From: Rhodocyclaceae bacterium
GTDB taxonomy: Bacteria; Pseudomonadota; Gammaproteobacteria; Burkholderiales; Rhodocyclaceae
DNA length: 64,000 nucleotides
Assembly: GCA_018261935.1 (NCBI GenBank)
Contig: JAGTRP010000010.1
Coordinates: forward strand, 60,787 to 124,786
Reading direction: 5' to 3'
Made by a program: the position numbers and the translations under genes. Under the pieces are notes generated by a model. It saw only the letters and a list, made by a program, of their open reading frames with translations. It searched no databases and was not told where the DNA came from. Shown one piece after another: positions 27,703 through 34,939 of this stretch (its first letter is position 1; every line of letters begins with the position of its first letter).

Positions 27703-27784
27703 CCGCCGGAATCGGCGACGGAGGACAGCTAGTTCGACCGCCGGGCGTTTATCCGGCCTGCTGCCGGCAGTGCCGACGGCGTCG

Positions 27785-27870
27785 TTCTAGTCTGGCAACC
27801 CCGCTATCGTAGTCCGTGAGGACCGTAGACCGGAGGCTTTGCGACCCCGGCTTTCGCGCGGGTTTGCCCT
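27785..27870 (-). ncRNA. Cyclic di-GMP-I (GEMM-I) riboswitch in the fliE operon leader
   Basis: Read on the minus strand this contains the hallmarks of the class I c-di-GMP aptamer in order: AGGGCAAACC, a GAAA tetraloop in a GC-rich stem (GCGCGAAAGCC), TCGCAAAGCCTCCGG with the tetraloop receptor, a second hairpin (GGTCCTCACGGACT), and TAGCGGGGTTGCC closing the structure. It starts about 7-12 nt after the predicted transcription start and precedes fliE by about 320 nt. Identical over 86 nt to the copy at 28239-28324. Confidence 0.92.
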
Positions 27871-27882
27871 GATTTGGGAGTT

Positions 27883-27912
27883 ACTCTAACTGGGGTTTAG
27901 AAGGTATGTCAA
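27883..27912 (-). promoter_or_regulatory. Sigma-70-type promoter of the fliE operon leader
   Basis: On the minus strand TTGACA (27912-27907), 18 bp, then TAGAGT (27888-27883). The predicted start falls just upstream of the riboswitch aptamer at 27870. The -35 is a perfect match, so this is the stronger-looking of the two divergent promoters. Confidence 0.6.
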
Positions 27913-27992
27913 TAATATTTTTTACAGTTTCTTACATTTCGAATAAAAGGAGTTGAGTAGGGGAACGGTCGGTTGAGTGGGTGGTATGGTTC

Positions 27993-28020
27993 TTCTTATT
28001 TGATTGAAATCAAATAAGAA
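27993..28020. promoter_or_regulatory. Perfect 12-bp-arm AT-rich palindrome between the divergent promoters
   Basis: TTCTTATTTGAT, loop TGAA, ATCAAATAAGAA: a perfect 28-nt dyad, followed on the plus strand by ATTATTTTTT. It could be an operator for an unknown regulator of the fliE/fliM divergent promoters. The T-run also allows an intrinsic terminator on the plus strand, though no gene reads into it from the left. Confidence 0.6.
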
Positions 28021-28030
28021 ATTATTTTTT

Positions 28031-28044
28031 ACCCCGATCGGGGT
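28031..28044. promoter_or_regulatory. Perfect 14-bp palindrome, operator candidate
   Basis: ACCCCGATCGGGGT is fully self-complementary and sits 10 bp beyond the AT-rich palindrome, near the middle of the divergent intergenic region. Its GC-rich content inside AT-rich DNA makes it stand out. The regulator is unknown. Confidence 0.5.
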
Positions 28045-28171
28045 GAGGAGGGTTTGCCCAGGGGCTGCGTTAAATCCCTATGAATAAAGTGGTTATTTGC
28101 CGTCATTTCTCAAATAATCGTCCAGAATGCCGCATCAAGCCTTGAATCAGGCTCCTGCCAGCGTCAGATGA

Positions 28172-28210
28172 CGCCAAGATCAGCATAAAAATATGATTGC
28201 TATCTTGGCG
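28172..28210. promoter_or_regulatory. Dyad overlapping the fliM-side promoter
   Basis: CGCCAAGAT at 28172-28180 is mirrored perfectly by ATCTTGGCG at 28202-28210, separated by 21 bp (centre-to-centre 30 bp, about three helical turns). The right half overlaps the end of the -35 hexamer and the spacer of the fliM-side promoter. No equivalent was seen at the fliE-side promoter. Confidence 0.5.
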
Positions 28211-28226
28211 AAGATCGGTTTATAGT
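28198..28226 (+). promoter_or_regulatory. Sigma-70-type promoter of the fliM operon leader
   Basis: TTGCTA (28198-28203), 17 bp, TATAGT (28221-28226). The predicted start near 28233 lies a few bases upstream of the riboswitch aptamer at 28239. Confidence 0.6.
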
Positions 28227-28238
28227 CGCGCCAAAATT

Positions 28239-28324
28239 AGGGCAAACCCGCGCGAAAGCCGGGGTCGCAAAGCCTCCGGTCTACGGTCCTCACGGACTAC
28301 GATAGCGGGGTTGCCAGACTAGAA
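28239..28324 (+). ncRNA. Cyclic di-GMP-I (GEMM-I) riboswitch in the fliM operon leader
   Basis: The plus strand carries AGGGCAAACC, GCGCGAAAGCC (GAAA tetraloop), TCGCAAAGCCTCCGG, a GGTCC/GGACT hairpin, and TAGCGGGGTTGCC, in the order and spacing of class I c-di-GMP aptamers. It begins directly after a predicted promoter and leads toward fliM, whose ATG is about 315 nt downstream. Whether ligand turns expression on or off cannot be read from the sequence alone. Confidence 0.92.
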
Positions 28325-28413
28325 TGACGCCGTCGGCACTGCCGCCGGCAACGCGGGCGGGTACAAAATGCAACCCAGTCGAACTAGCTGTCCTCCGTCG
28401 CCGATTCCGGCGG

Positions 28414-28446
28414 CTGCGACCTTCCAAGGCTGTTGCAGGGCTTTTT
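28414..28446 (+). terminator. Candidate riboswitch-controlled terminator, fliM side
   Basis: CTGCGACCTT pairs with AAGG..GTTGCAG (one small bulge, some G-T pairs), followed by GGC-TTTTT. It lies about 90 nt after the aptamer, before the leader ORF. It could be the expression platform. Confidence 0.4.
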
Positions 28447-28477
28447 CCCTCGGCTCAACCGCTCACTGGAAGGCGAC

Positions 28478-28594
28478 ATGATCGAACCCGCAGTCTCATC
28501 CAAGCCCAGTCCCGACCCGGCGCCGTGGAAACGTTCGTCGTTCGCCGCAGCGGCATTCGCCTTTGGATGGCACCTTTTCCCCTGGACAGCGTAG
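28478..28594 (+). CDS. Possible leader ORF downstream of the fliM-side riboswitch (38 aa)
   Basis: An ATG with GGAAGGCG upstream opens a 38-codon frame starting MIEPAVSSKP and ending in a hydrophobic, Trp-containing tail (AFAFGWHLFPWTA). It is in the same frame as fliM but separated from it by TAG and TGA stops. Shared with the fliE-side leader only for ten residues. It may be a regulatory leader peptide or a remnant of an older first gene. Confidence 0.35.
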   Translation: MIEPAVSSKPSPDPAPWKRSSFAAAAFAFGWHLFPWTA

Positions 28595-28639
28595 GACGGT
28601 GCCGGTCAATGATTTCGACGTATAACGTGGTGTTTCGGC

Positions 28640-29497
28640 ATGAAATATAAGAAACCATATATTGGCCGTTCATCGTATCAAGTCATGGATCCCCGCACCC
28701 TGGGGCGTCCGGTGCATCTGCTGCGCCATTTCGCCGCGCAGTTGCGAGAAGACTTGGCGGCCGCATTCCACGCCGGCTTCAATCGCCGTTACCGGGCGAA
28801 TTTCCAGGTCGGGGAGGTCACCATGGCGCCCATGGAAAGCACGGCCCCACCCGGGCGCTGGCTGGCCTACGGAACGTCCCTGGGCCGCATCGGCTACGCC
28901 CTGGAACGCAGGGTGTTGTTGAGCGTCCTGACCTACCGCTACGGCCTGGCCGATGGCGAAGGGGGTGCCGGTGCCGCCGAACCTCCGCCCGAGACGGTCA
29001 CCGAAGAGCGCCTCTCTGCCATGCTCGGCCTGCAGCTGGTGAATGCCCTGGCGGCCCGGGTCGAGGCCGGGGCAGGGGATGGGGAAGCCCCCCGGCAGCA
29101 CGAGTTCGGCCCCCTCGGTCCCGCCGGCGCCCCTCGGGGCGGCTGGCTGGTCCGGACCACCGTCCGGGAAACCATCCACGATGTCGAGGGCGCGCTGTGC
29201 TTTGCCCTGGACGATGCCTGGATGGCCAGGCTGCTGCAGAAGCTGGCGCCGGAGCGCCGGGGCAAAGCCCGCGCCCCCGGGGCCCCGCTGCCGGCGCGCC
29301 TGCACCTCAACCTGGTGGCCCGCCTGCTGCAGAAGCATCTTTCCCTGGGCGAGCTGCTGGATATCCGGGTCGGGGATGTGATTCCCGTCAGTCTGCGGGC
29401 GACCGATGTACTCATCGACGACTCGCGGCTGTTCACCGCCACGGTCGCCGAACACAAGGGCAAGCTTTGTCTCACCTCTTTCGAAGATGCGGAATGA
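28640..29497 (+). CDS. fliM: Flagellar motor switch protein FliM, lateral-type, lacking the CheY-binding N terminus
   Basis: At 285 aa this is shorter than usual FliM (~330). The C-terminal SpoA domain is recognisable (LGELLDIRVGDVIPVSLRATD, then GKLCLTSFEDAE). The middle domain is divergent (LRHFAAQLREDLAAAFHAGF; LERRVLLSVLTYRYG). The N-terminal CheY-P-binding peptide (LSQxEIDALL type) is absent, and an in-frame TGA at 28610 prevents a longer N terminus. No clear Shine-Dalgarno precedes 28640; ATG 28685 (MDPRTLGRP) is an alternative start. It is the first gene of fliM-N-P-Q-R-flhB-flhA. Confidence 0.82.
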   Translation: MKYKKPYIGRSSYQVMDPRTLGRPVHLLRHFAAQLREDLAAAFHAGFNRRYRANFQVGEVTMAPMESTAPPGRWLAYGTSLGRIGYALERRVLLSVLTYRYGLADGEGGAGAAEPPPETVTEERLSAMLGLQLVNALAARVEAGAGDGEAPRQHEFGPLGPAGAPRGGWLVRTTVRETIHDVEGALCFALDDAWMARLLQKLAPERRGKARAPGAPLPARLHLNLVARLLQKHLSLGELLDIRVGDVIPVSLRATDVLIDDSRLFTATVAEHKGKLCLTSFEDAE

Positions 29498-29501
29498 ACC
29501 T

Positions 29502-29876
29502 ATGGATATGACAGAAAAGACCGCCGTGGACGCCCTGCTGGCCGATCTTCAGGAACACGCCGGCGATGCCGATGCCGACGGCGATGGGGCCGTTGCCCAG
29601 GCAGCAGGACGACCGGGGCGTAACCTGACCCAGATGATGCGCAAGATCCCGGTCACCCTGACCCTGGAAGTGGGGGCGGCGCGGGTATCCCTGCAGGATT
29701 TGCTGACCATCGGGATGGACAGCGTCGTCGAACTCGACACCCTGGCCGGAGAACCGCTGGTCATCAAGGTCAACGGCACCCCCATCGGCCGGGCGGAGGT
29801 GGTCGTGGCCGGCGAGAATTATGGTCTCAAGGTAGTCGAAATCAGCGACCTGGACCTCGACACCTTGCAGCGATGA
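29502..29876 (+). CDS. fliN: Flagellar motor switch protein FliN
   Basis: FliN (124 aa) builds the C-ring with FliM. The SpoA domain is clear: MMRKIPVTLTLEVGAARVSLQDLL, then VVELDTLAGEPLVIKVNG and GRAEVVVAGENYGLKV. The N-terminal 45 residues are acidic and variable. The ATG at 29502 lies four bases after the fliM stop; longer starts would overlap fliM. Its end overlaps fliP by 4 bp, leaving no room for fliO. Confidence 0.94.
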   Translation: MDMTEKTAVDALLADLQEHAGDADADGDGAVAQAAGRPGRNLTQMMRKIPVTLTLEVGAARVSLQDLLTIGMDSVVELDTLAGEPLVIKVNGTPIGRAEVVVAGENYGLKVVEISDLDLDTLQR

Positions 29877-30643
29877 GACGTGCCCTAGCCAGCCCCGCTC
29901 CCTGGTCGGGTGCGGCCGCCTGTCTCGGGCTCCTGTCCCTGGCGCTCGTGTCCGTGCCTGCCTGGGCGGAGCCCCTCAAGGTCCTGAGCAGCAGCGGCGG
30001 CGCTACCACGGAGTTTACGGTCAAGACCCAGGTCCTGATCATCATGACCCTGCTCGGGCTCCTGCCCGCGCTGGTGCTGATGATGACTAGCTTCACCCGC
30101 TTCGTCATCGTCCTCTCCCTGCTGCGCCAGGCCCTCGGACTGCAGCAGGGGCTGCCCAACCGCATGGTGACGGGCATCGCCCTCATCCTCACTTTCCTGG
30201 TGATGCGGCCGGTGGGCGAGCAGATCTGGCAGGAGGCTTTCGTGCCCTACGACCAGGACAAGATCGGCCTCGGAGAGGCCCTGAAGATCGCCGAAGCGCC
30301 GCTGTCCCGGTTCATGCTGGCCCAGACCAGCAAGAGCGCCCTGGCCCAGGTTTCCGGCTTGGCCCGGGAAGGGGCGGTGGCCAAGCCCCAGGACCATGCC
30401 TTCACCGTCAAGCTCGCCGCCTTCGTGTTGAGCGAGCTGAAGACCGCCTTCCAGATCGGCTGCATGCTGTTCATTCCCTTCCTGGTCATCGACCTGGTGG
30501 TGTCCTCGGTGCTGATGGCCATGGGCATGATGATGCTCTCGCCCCTGGTGATCTCGCTGCCCTTGAAACTGCTCCTCTTCGTGCTGGTGGATGGCTGGAC
30601 CCTCACCGTCAGCACCCTGGTCTCCAGCGTGCAGGCCTTCTGA
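29873..30643 (+). CDS. fliP: Flagellar biosynthetic protein FliP
   Basis: FliP (256 aa) is a core export-gate membrane protein. It has a cleavable signal peptide (ending near AWA, residue 32), then transmembrane segments with LLPALVLMMTSFTRFVIVLS and the family motifs LGLQQGLPNRMVTGIALILTF and FQIGCMLFIPFLVIDLVVSS. It overlaps fliN and abuts fliQ. Confidence 0.98.
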   Translation: MRRALASPAPWSGAAACLGLLSLALVSVPAWAEPLKVLSSSGGATTEFTVKTQVLIIMTLLGLLPALVLMMTSFTRFVIVLSLLRQALGLQQGLPNRMVTGIALILTFLVMRPVGEQIWQEAFVPYDQDKIGLGEALKIAEAPLSRFMLAQTSKSALAQVSGLAREGAVAKPQDHAFTVKLAAFVLSELKTAFQIGCMLFIPFLVIDLVVSSVLMAMGMMMLSPLVISLPLKLLLFVLVDGWTLTVSTLVSSVQAF

Positions 30644-30915
30644 TGCTGACCCCCGAAATCGCCGTCGACCTGGTCAGCGAAAGCCTGCACCTGGTCATGC
30701 TGATGGTCGTGCTGCTGATCGTGCCGGGGCTCGTCATGGGCCTCCTGGTCAGCCTGTTCCAGGCCGCCACCCAGATCAACGAGCAGACCCTCAGCTTCCT
30801 GCCGCGGCTCCTGGTGACCCTGGTGGTGCTGAGCGTCTCCGGGCACTGGATGGCCAGCTCCCTGATGGATTTCTGCGTTTCGGTCTTCCAGCGGGCCGCC
30901 CGGCTGGTCGGCTGA
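30643..30915 (+). CDS. fliQ: Flagellar biosynthetic protein FliQ
   Basis: FliQ (90 aa), an export-gate component with two transmembrane helices, contains LVPGLVMGLLVSLFQAATQ-type sequence (VPGLVMGLLVSLFQAATQIN) and EQTLSFLPRLLVTLVVL. Its ATG overlaps the last base of the fliP stop codon. Confidence 0.97.
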   Translation: MLTPEIAVDLVSESLHLVMLMVVLLIVPGLVMGLLVSLFQAATQINEQTLSFLPRLLVTLVVLSVSGHWMASSLMDFCVSVFQRAARLVG

Positions 30916-30941
30916 CGGTCGGAAGGGAGCACGGAGCCGCC

Positions 30942-31724
30942 ATGGAAATGGTCTTCAGCCAGCTGCTCTCCTTGCTGAGCGCCCTGTGGTGGCCCTTCTG
31001 CCGGGTCCTGGCGGCCCTCGCCGCGGCCCCAGTGCTGGGGGAAACCATGGTGCCGGTGACGGTGCGGGTGCTGCTGGCCCTGGTCCTGGCGGTGGCCCTG
31101 CTGCCCGCCGTGCAGACGCCCCTGGCCATCGATCCCTGGTCTATGCAGGGGGTAATGGCCAGTGTCCAGGAGGCCGTCATCGGTTTCGTGCTGGGGATGG
31201 CCTTCCATCTCGTCATGGCCATCGTCATGGTGCTGGGCTACCTGGTCTCCTCCCAGATGGGGCTGTCCATGGCAGTGATGAACGACCCCCTCAACGGCAC
31301 CTCCTCGGATGTGGTCTCCACCCTGTTGTCCATCCTCTTCATCCTGGTCTTCTTCGCGGTGGACGGGCACCTGGTATTCACCGGCGTCATCGGCGCCAGT
31401 TTCCGCGCCTGGCCGGTGGGGACCGGCATCGAGCTGCTGTCCCTGCAGACCCTGGCCTTCAACGTCGCCTGGGTGTTCTCGGCCGCCATGCTCCTGGCCG
31501 TGCCGGTCATTTTCTCGACCCTGGTGGTCCAGTTCGGCTTCGGCTTCCTCAACCGCATCGCGCCCTCGTTCAACCTGTTTTCCCTGGGATTCTCCCTGGT
31601 CACCCTGTTCGGCCTCTTCATGCTCTCCCACCTCGTGCGCTTCCTGCCGGAGCATTACCTGCGCATGACCAACCAGGTGCTGGAGATGCTGCACCAGGGC
31701 TTGCGGGCGGTGCCCCATGGCTGA
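30942..31724 (+). CDS. fliR: Flagellar biosynthetic protein FliR
   Basis: FliR (260 aa) is a multi-pass export-gate protein. It has about six hydrophobic segments, with PVTVRVLLALVLAVALLPAV, SSQMGLSMAVMNDPLNGTSS and FLNRIAPSFNLFSLGFSL matching the family. GGAG lies 6 bp upstream of the ATG at 30942. Its end overlaps the flhB start by 8 bp. Confidence 0.96.
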   Translation: MEMVFSQLLSLLSALWWPFCRVLAALAAAPVLGETMVPVTVRVLLALVLAVALLPAVQTPLAIDPWSMQGVMASVQEAVIGFVLGMAFHLVMAIVMVLGYLVSSQMGLSMAVMNDPLNGTSSDVVSTLLSILFILVFFAVDGHLVFTGVIGASFRAWPVGTGIELLSLQTLAFNVAWVFSAAMLLAVPVIFSTLVVQFGFGFLNRIAPSFNLFSLGFSLVTLFGLFMLSHLVRFLPEHYLRMTNQVLEMLHQGLRAVPHG

Positions 31725-32841
31725 GTCGTCCAGTGCCGACAAGAGCGAAAAGGCCTCGCCCCAGAAACTCCGGAAGGCCCGGGAGCAGGGGCAGGTGGTC
31801 CGTTCCCGGGACCTGTCCACCACCATCGGCATCCTGGTCAGCCTCAAGCTCATCGTGCTCCTTGCCCCCGCCTACCTGGAAGACTTCCGGGAGCTGTTCG
31901 GGCAGAGCTTCGCACCCCTTGCCGGCGAAGGCGGCCTGGAGAACGCCTGGTCCATGGCCTTCGCGGGGGCCATGCTGCTCTTCATCAAGATGATCCTGCC
32001 CCTGTTCGCCGTTCCCGCGGCCATCGTGGTGGGTTCCCTGTTTCCCGGCGGCTGGGTCTTCAGCTCCGTCCATTTGACCCCGCGCCTCGATCGCCTCGAC
32101 CCGGTGAGCAACCTGGGGCGACTTTTTTCTGGCAAGCGGGTGGGGGAGGTGGCAGTCTCCATCGTGAAGGCACTGACCCTTGGTGCCGTGCTGGTGTACG
32201 TCAGCCGCGGCACCGTCACCGACTACCTGCGCCTGCAGGGCATGCCCCTGGACCAGGCGCTGCTCCACGGCGCCGGCCTGGTGATCGACGGCCTGATGGC
32301 CCTGTGCCTGGTCTTCGTCCTCTTCGCCTTCATCGACCTGCCGGTGCAGAGCTTCTTCTTCCTGCGGGGGCAGCGCATGAGCAAGCAGGAGGTGAAGGAG
32401 GAATACAAGACCAGCGAGGGCCGCCCCGAAGTGCGCCAGCGCATCCGCCAGCTGCAGCGCCAACTCGCCCGGCGCGGCGTGCGCAAGACCGTTCCGACCG
32501 CCGACGCGGTGATCGTCAATCCGGAGCACTACGCCGTCGCCCTCAAGTACGACGAGAACCGGGCCGAGGCGCCCTTCGTGGTGGCCAAGGGTGTGGACGC
32601 CATGGCCCTCTACATCCGGGAAGTGGCCGTCGAGCACGGCGTCCAGGTGGTGCCGATGCCACCCCTGGCGCGGGCCATCTACAACACCAGCCAGGTGAAT
32701 CAGCAGATTCCCGTGCCCCTCTACAAGGCCGTCGCCCAGGTCCTGAATTACGTGCTGCAGCTCAAAGCCTTCCAGTCCGGCCGGCGTACGGCGCCGCCCC
32801 AGTTGCCCGACGATCTCGCCGTTCCCTCGCATCTCACCTAG
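31717..32841 (+). CDS. flhB: Flagellar export switch protein FlhB, with an NPEH cleavage motif
   Basis: FlhB (374 aa) controls export substrate switching. The N terminus (DKSEKASPQKLRKAREQGQV), four transmembrane segments, and the cytoplasmic domain (SKQEVKEEYKTSEGRPEVR) are standard. The autocleavage loop reads VNPEHYAVALKY, with N268-P269-E270-H271 instead of the canonical NPTH. Cleavage between Asn and Pro is still chemically possible, but the Thr-to-Glu change is notable. Confidence 0.97.
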   Translation: MAESSSADKSEKASPQKLRKAREQGQVVRSRDLSTTIGILVSLKLIVLLAPAYLEDFRELFGQSFAPLAGEGGLENAWSMAFAGAMLLFIKMILPLFAVPAAIVVGSLFPGGWVFSSVHLTPRLDRLDPVSNLGRLFSGKRVGEVAVSIVKALTLGAVLVYVSRGTVTDYLRLQGMPLDQALLHGAGLVIDGLMALCLVFVLFAFIDLPVQSFFFLRGQRMSKQEVKEEYKTSEGRPEVRQRIRQLQRQLARRGVRKTVPTADAVIVNPEHYAVALKYDENRAEAPFVVAKGVDAMALYIREVAVEHGVQVVPMPPLARAIYNTSQVNQQIPVPLYKAVAQVLNYVLQLKAFQSGRRTAPPQLPDDLAVPSHLT

Positions 32842-32851
32842 ATTCCAGACC

Positions 32852-34939
32852 ATGAACTTTCTGACCCGCCTGGCCAAAGACCTGCGCAGCTACCAGCCCG
32901 CCATGCCTATCTTCCTGATGGCCATCCTGGCGATGATCATCCTGCCGCTGCCGCCCCTGGTGCTGGATGCCCTGTTCACCTTCAACATCGTGCTGGCGGT
33001 GATCGTCATCCTGGTCAGCGTCTCCAGCCGCCGGCCCCTGGATTTCTCGGTCTTCCCCACCATCATCCTGGCCACCACCCTGCTGCGGCTCACCCTCAAC
33101 GTGGCCTCCACCCGGGTAGTGCTGCTCCACGGCCACGAGGGTACCCACGCTGCCGGCCGGGTCATCGAGGCCTTCGGCAACGTGGTGATCGGCGGCAATT
33201 TCGTCGTCGGCCTGGTGGTCTTCGTCATCCTGATGATCATCAACTTCGTGGTGGTGACCAAGGGCGCCGAGCGCATCTCGGAGGTGTCGGCCCGCTTCAC
33301 CCTGGATGCCCTGCCGGGCAAGCAGATGGCCATCGACGCCGACTTGAACGCCGGCCTCATCAACCAGGAAAAGGCCCAGACCCGGCGCCGGGAGGTGGGG
33401 CAGGAGGCGGATTTCTACGGCGCCATGGACGGGGCCTCCAAGTTCGTGCGGGGCGATGCCGTGGCCGGCATCCTCATCCTGCTGATCAACATGATCGGCG
33501 GCGTCGCCATCGGCGCCCTGATGCACGACCTCTCCTTCGCCGACGCCTTCCGCCAGTACGCGCTCCTCACCATCGGCGACGGCCTGGTGGCCCAGATTCC
33601 CGCCCTGCTGCTGTCGGCGGCGGCGGCCATCATCGTCACCCGCATCAGCGATGCGGACAATTTCGAGCAGCAGGTCGGCCAGCAGCTCCTGGCTTCTCCC
33701 AACGTCCTCTACAGCGCGGCGGCCCTGATGCTGGGCCTGGCCATCATCCCGGGCATGCCGTGGATGACCTTCCTCGGCTTTGCCACCGTCCTGGGCTTCG
33801 TCGCCTGGCGCATGGGGCGCCGGGGCGCCAAACCGGTGGCCGAGATGGCCAACCTCGAGGCGGCGCTGCTGGCGGAGAGTGCGCCGGAACTGGACTGGAG
33901 CGGCCTGCCCTATGTGGAGCCTCTGTCGGTGTCGGTGGGCTACAAGCTGGTGGGCCTCGTGGACCAGGGGCAGGGGGCCCCGCTCTCCAAGCGGGCCAAG
34001 GGCATCCGCCAGACCATCAGCGAGGAAATGGGCCTGCTGCTGCCGCCCATCGCCGTGCGGGACGACCTGGCCCTCAAGCCTTCCCAGTATGTGATCCTGT
34101 TGAGCGGCACGGCGGTGGCCCAGGCCGAGATCTATCCCGACCGCCTGATGGCCATTCCCTCGCCCCAGATCTATGGCGAGGTGGACGGCCTTCCCGCCGT
34201 CGAGCCGGCCTACGGCCTGCCGGTGACCTGGATCGCCCCCGAGGAGAAGGCCCATGCCCTGGGCCTGGGCTACCAGGTGGTCGATCCCGCCAGCATGATC
34301 GCTACCCACCTGGCCAAGGTGATCCGCGACCACCTGCCCGAACTGCTGCGCCACGAGGACGTTCCCGCCCTGATCGAGCGCCTGGGGGCCCAGGCGCCCA
34401 AGCTGGCGGCGGCCCTCGAGAAGGCGCTGACCCACAGCCAGCTCCTGAAGATCTTCCGGGCCCTGCTCACCGAGAATGTCTCCCTGAAGGACATCGTGCC
34501 CATCGCCACCACCCTGCTGGAGAGTTCGGAGACCACCAAGGATCCGCTCCTCCTGGCCGCCGAGGTGCGCTGCACCCTGCGCCGGCAGATCGTGGCCAAG
34601 GTCTGCGGGCAGAACCCCGGCATGAAGGCCTTCAATCTGGGCGGCGACCTGGAGAACATGCTCCTGGGCGCCCTCAACCAGGCGCGCCAGGGCGGCAACA
34701 AGGTGGCCCTGGACAACTATCCCATCGATCCCCAGCTCTTGTCCCAGCTGCAGGTGAACATGTCAGTGGCCTGTGAGCAGATGAAGCAGCAGGCCACCCC
34801 GCCGCTGCTGCTGGTGATGCCCCAGATCCGTCCCCTGCTGGCCCGCTACGCGCGGCTTTTCGCGCCGGGGCTGCATGTCCTCTCCTACAACGAGATTCCG
34901 GAGCAGCGGGAAGTCAGCATCATCGGCTCCCTGGGCTGA
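32852..34939 (+). CDS. flhA: Flagellar export protein FlhA
   Basis: FlhA (695 aa) is the major export-gate protein that docks substrates and chaperones. Multiple N-terminal transmembrane helices and the FHIPEP-family signature (LLRLTLNVASTRVVLL, GAERISEVSARFTLDALPGK, MAIDADLNAGLI) are followed by the cytoplasmic domain (FRALLTENVSLKDIVPIATTLLE). It ends the operon, convergent with the second FliK-like gene and overlapping it by 20 bp. Confidence 0.98.
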   Translation: MNFLTRLAKDLRSYQPAMPIFLMAILAMIILPLPPLVLDALFTFNIVLAVIVILVSVSSRRPLDFSVFPTIILATTLLRLTLNVASTRVVLLHGHEGTHAAGRVIEAFGNVVIGGNFVVGLVVFVILMIINFVVVTKGAERISEVSARFTLDALPGKQMAIDADLNAGLINQEKAQTRRREVGQEADFYGAMDGASKFVRGDAVAGILILLINMIGGVAIGALMHDLSFADAFRQYALLTIGDGLVAQIPALLLSAAAAIIVTRISDADNFEQQVGQQLLASPNVLYSAAALMLGLAIIPGMPWMTFLGFATVLGFVAWRMGRRGAKPVAEMANLEAALLAESAPELDWSGLPYVEPLSVSVGYKLVGLVDQGQGAPLSKRAKGIRQTISEEMGLLLPPIAVRDDLALKPSQYVILLSGTAVAQAEIYPDRLMAIPSPQIYGEVDGLPAVEPAYGLPVTWIAPEEKAHALGLGYQVVDPASMIATHLAKVIRDHLPELLRHEDVPALIERLGAQAPKLAAALEKALTHSQLLKIFRALLTENVSLKDIVPIATTLLESSETTKDPLLLAAEVRCTLRRQIVAKVCGQNPGMKAFNLGGDLENMLLGALNQARQGGNKVALDNYPIDPQLLSQLQVNMSVACEQMKQQATPPLLLVMPQIRPLLARYARLFAPGLHVLSYNEIPEQREVSIIGSLG

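Larger units (their letters stand above)
27607..27878 (-). repeat. Left arm of the ~270 bp inverted repeat (riboswitch plus leader)
   Basis: Read on the minus strand this arm matches the plus strand of 28231-28507. An 86-nt block around the aptamer is identical (27785-27870 versus 28239-28324). A ~30-40 nt linker has diverged, and the rest, through the candidate terminator and the start of the leader ORF, is again nearly identical, ending at the shared TCATCCAAGCCC. The two arms flank about 350 bp of unique AT-rich DNA. Confidence 0.9.
28231..28507 (+). repeat. Right arm of the ~270 bp inverted repeat
   Basis: Mirror copy of 27607-27878. It includes the aptamer, a diverged linker (about 28346-28378), the segment GTCGAACTAGCTGTCCTCC, the candidate terminator, the Shine-Dalgarno and the first ten codons of the leader ORF. 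Similarity stops at 28507. The pattern (identical aptamer, diverged linker, conserved leader start) suggests selection or gene conversion on parts of the leader. Confidence 0.9.
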
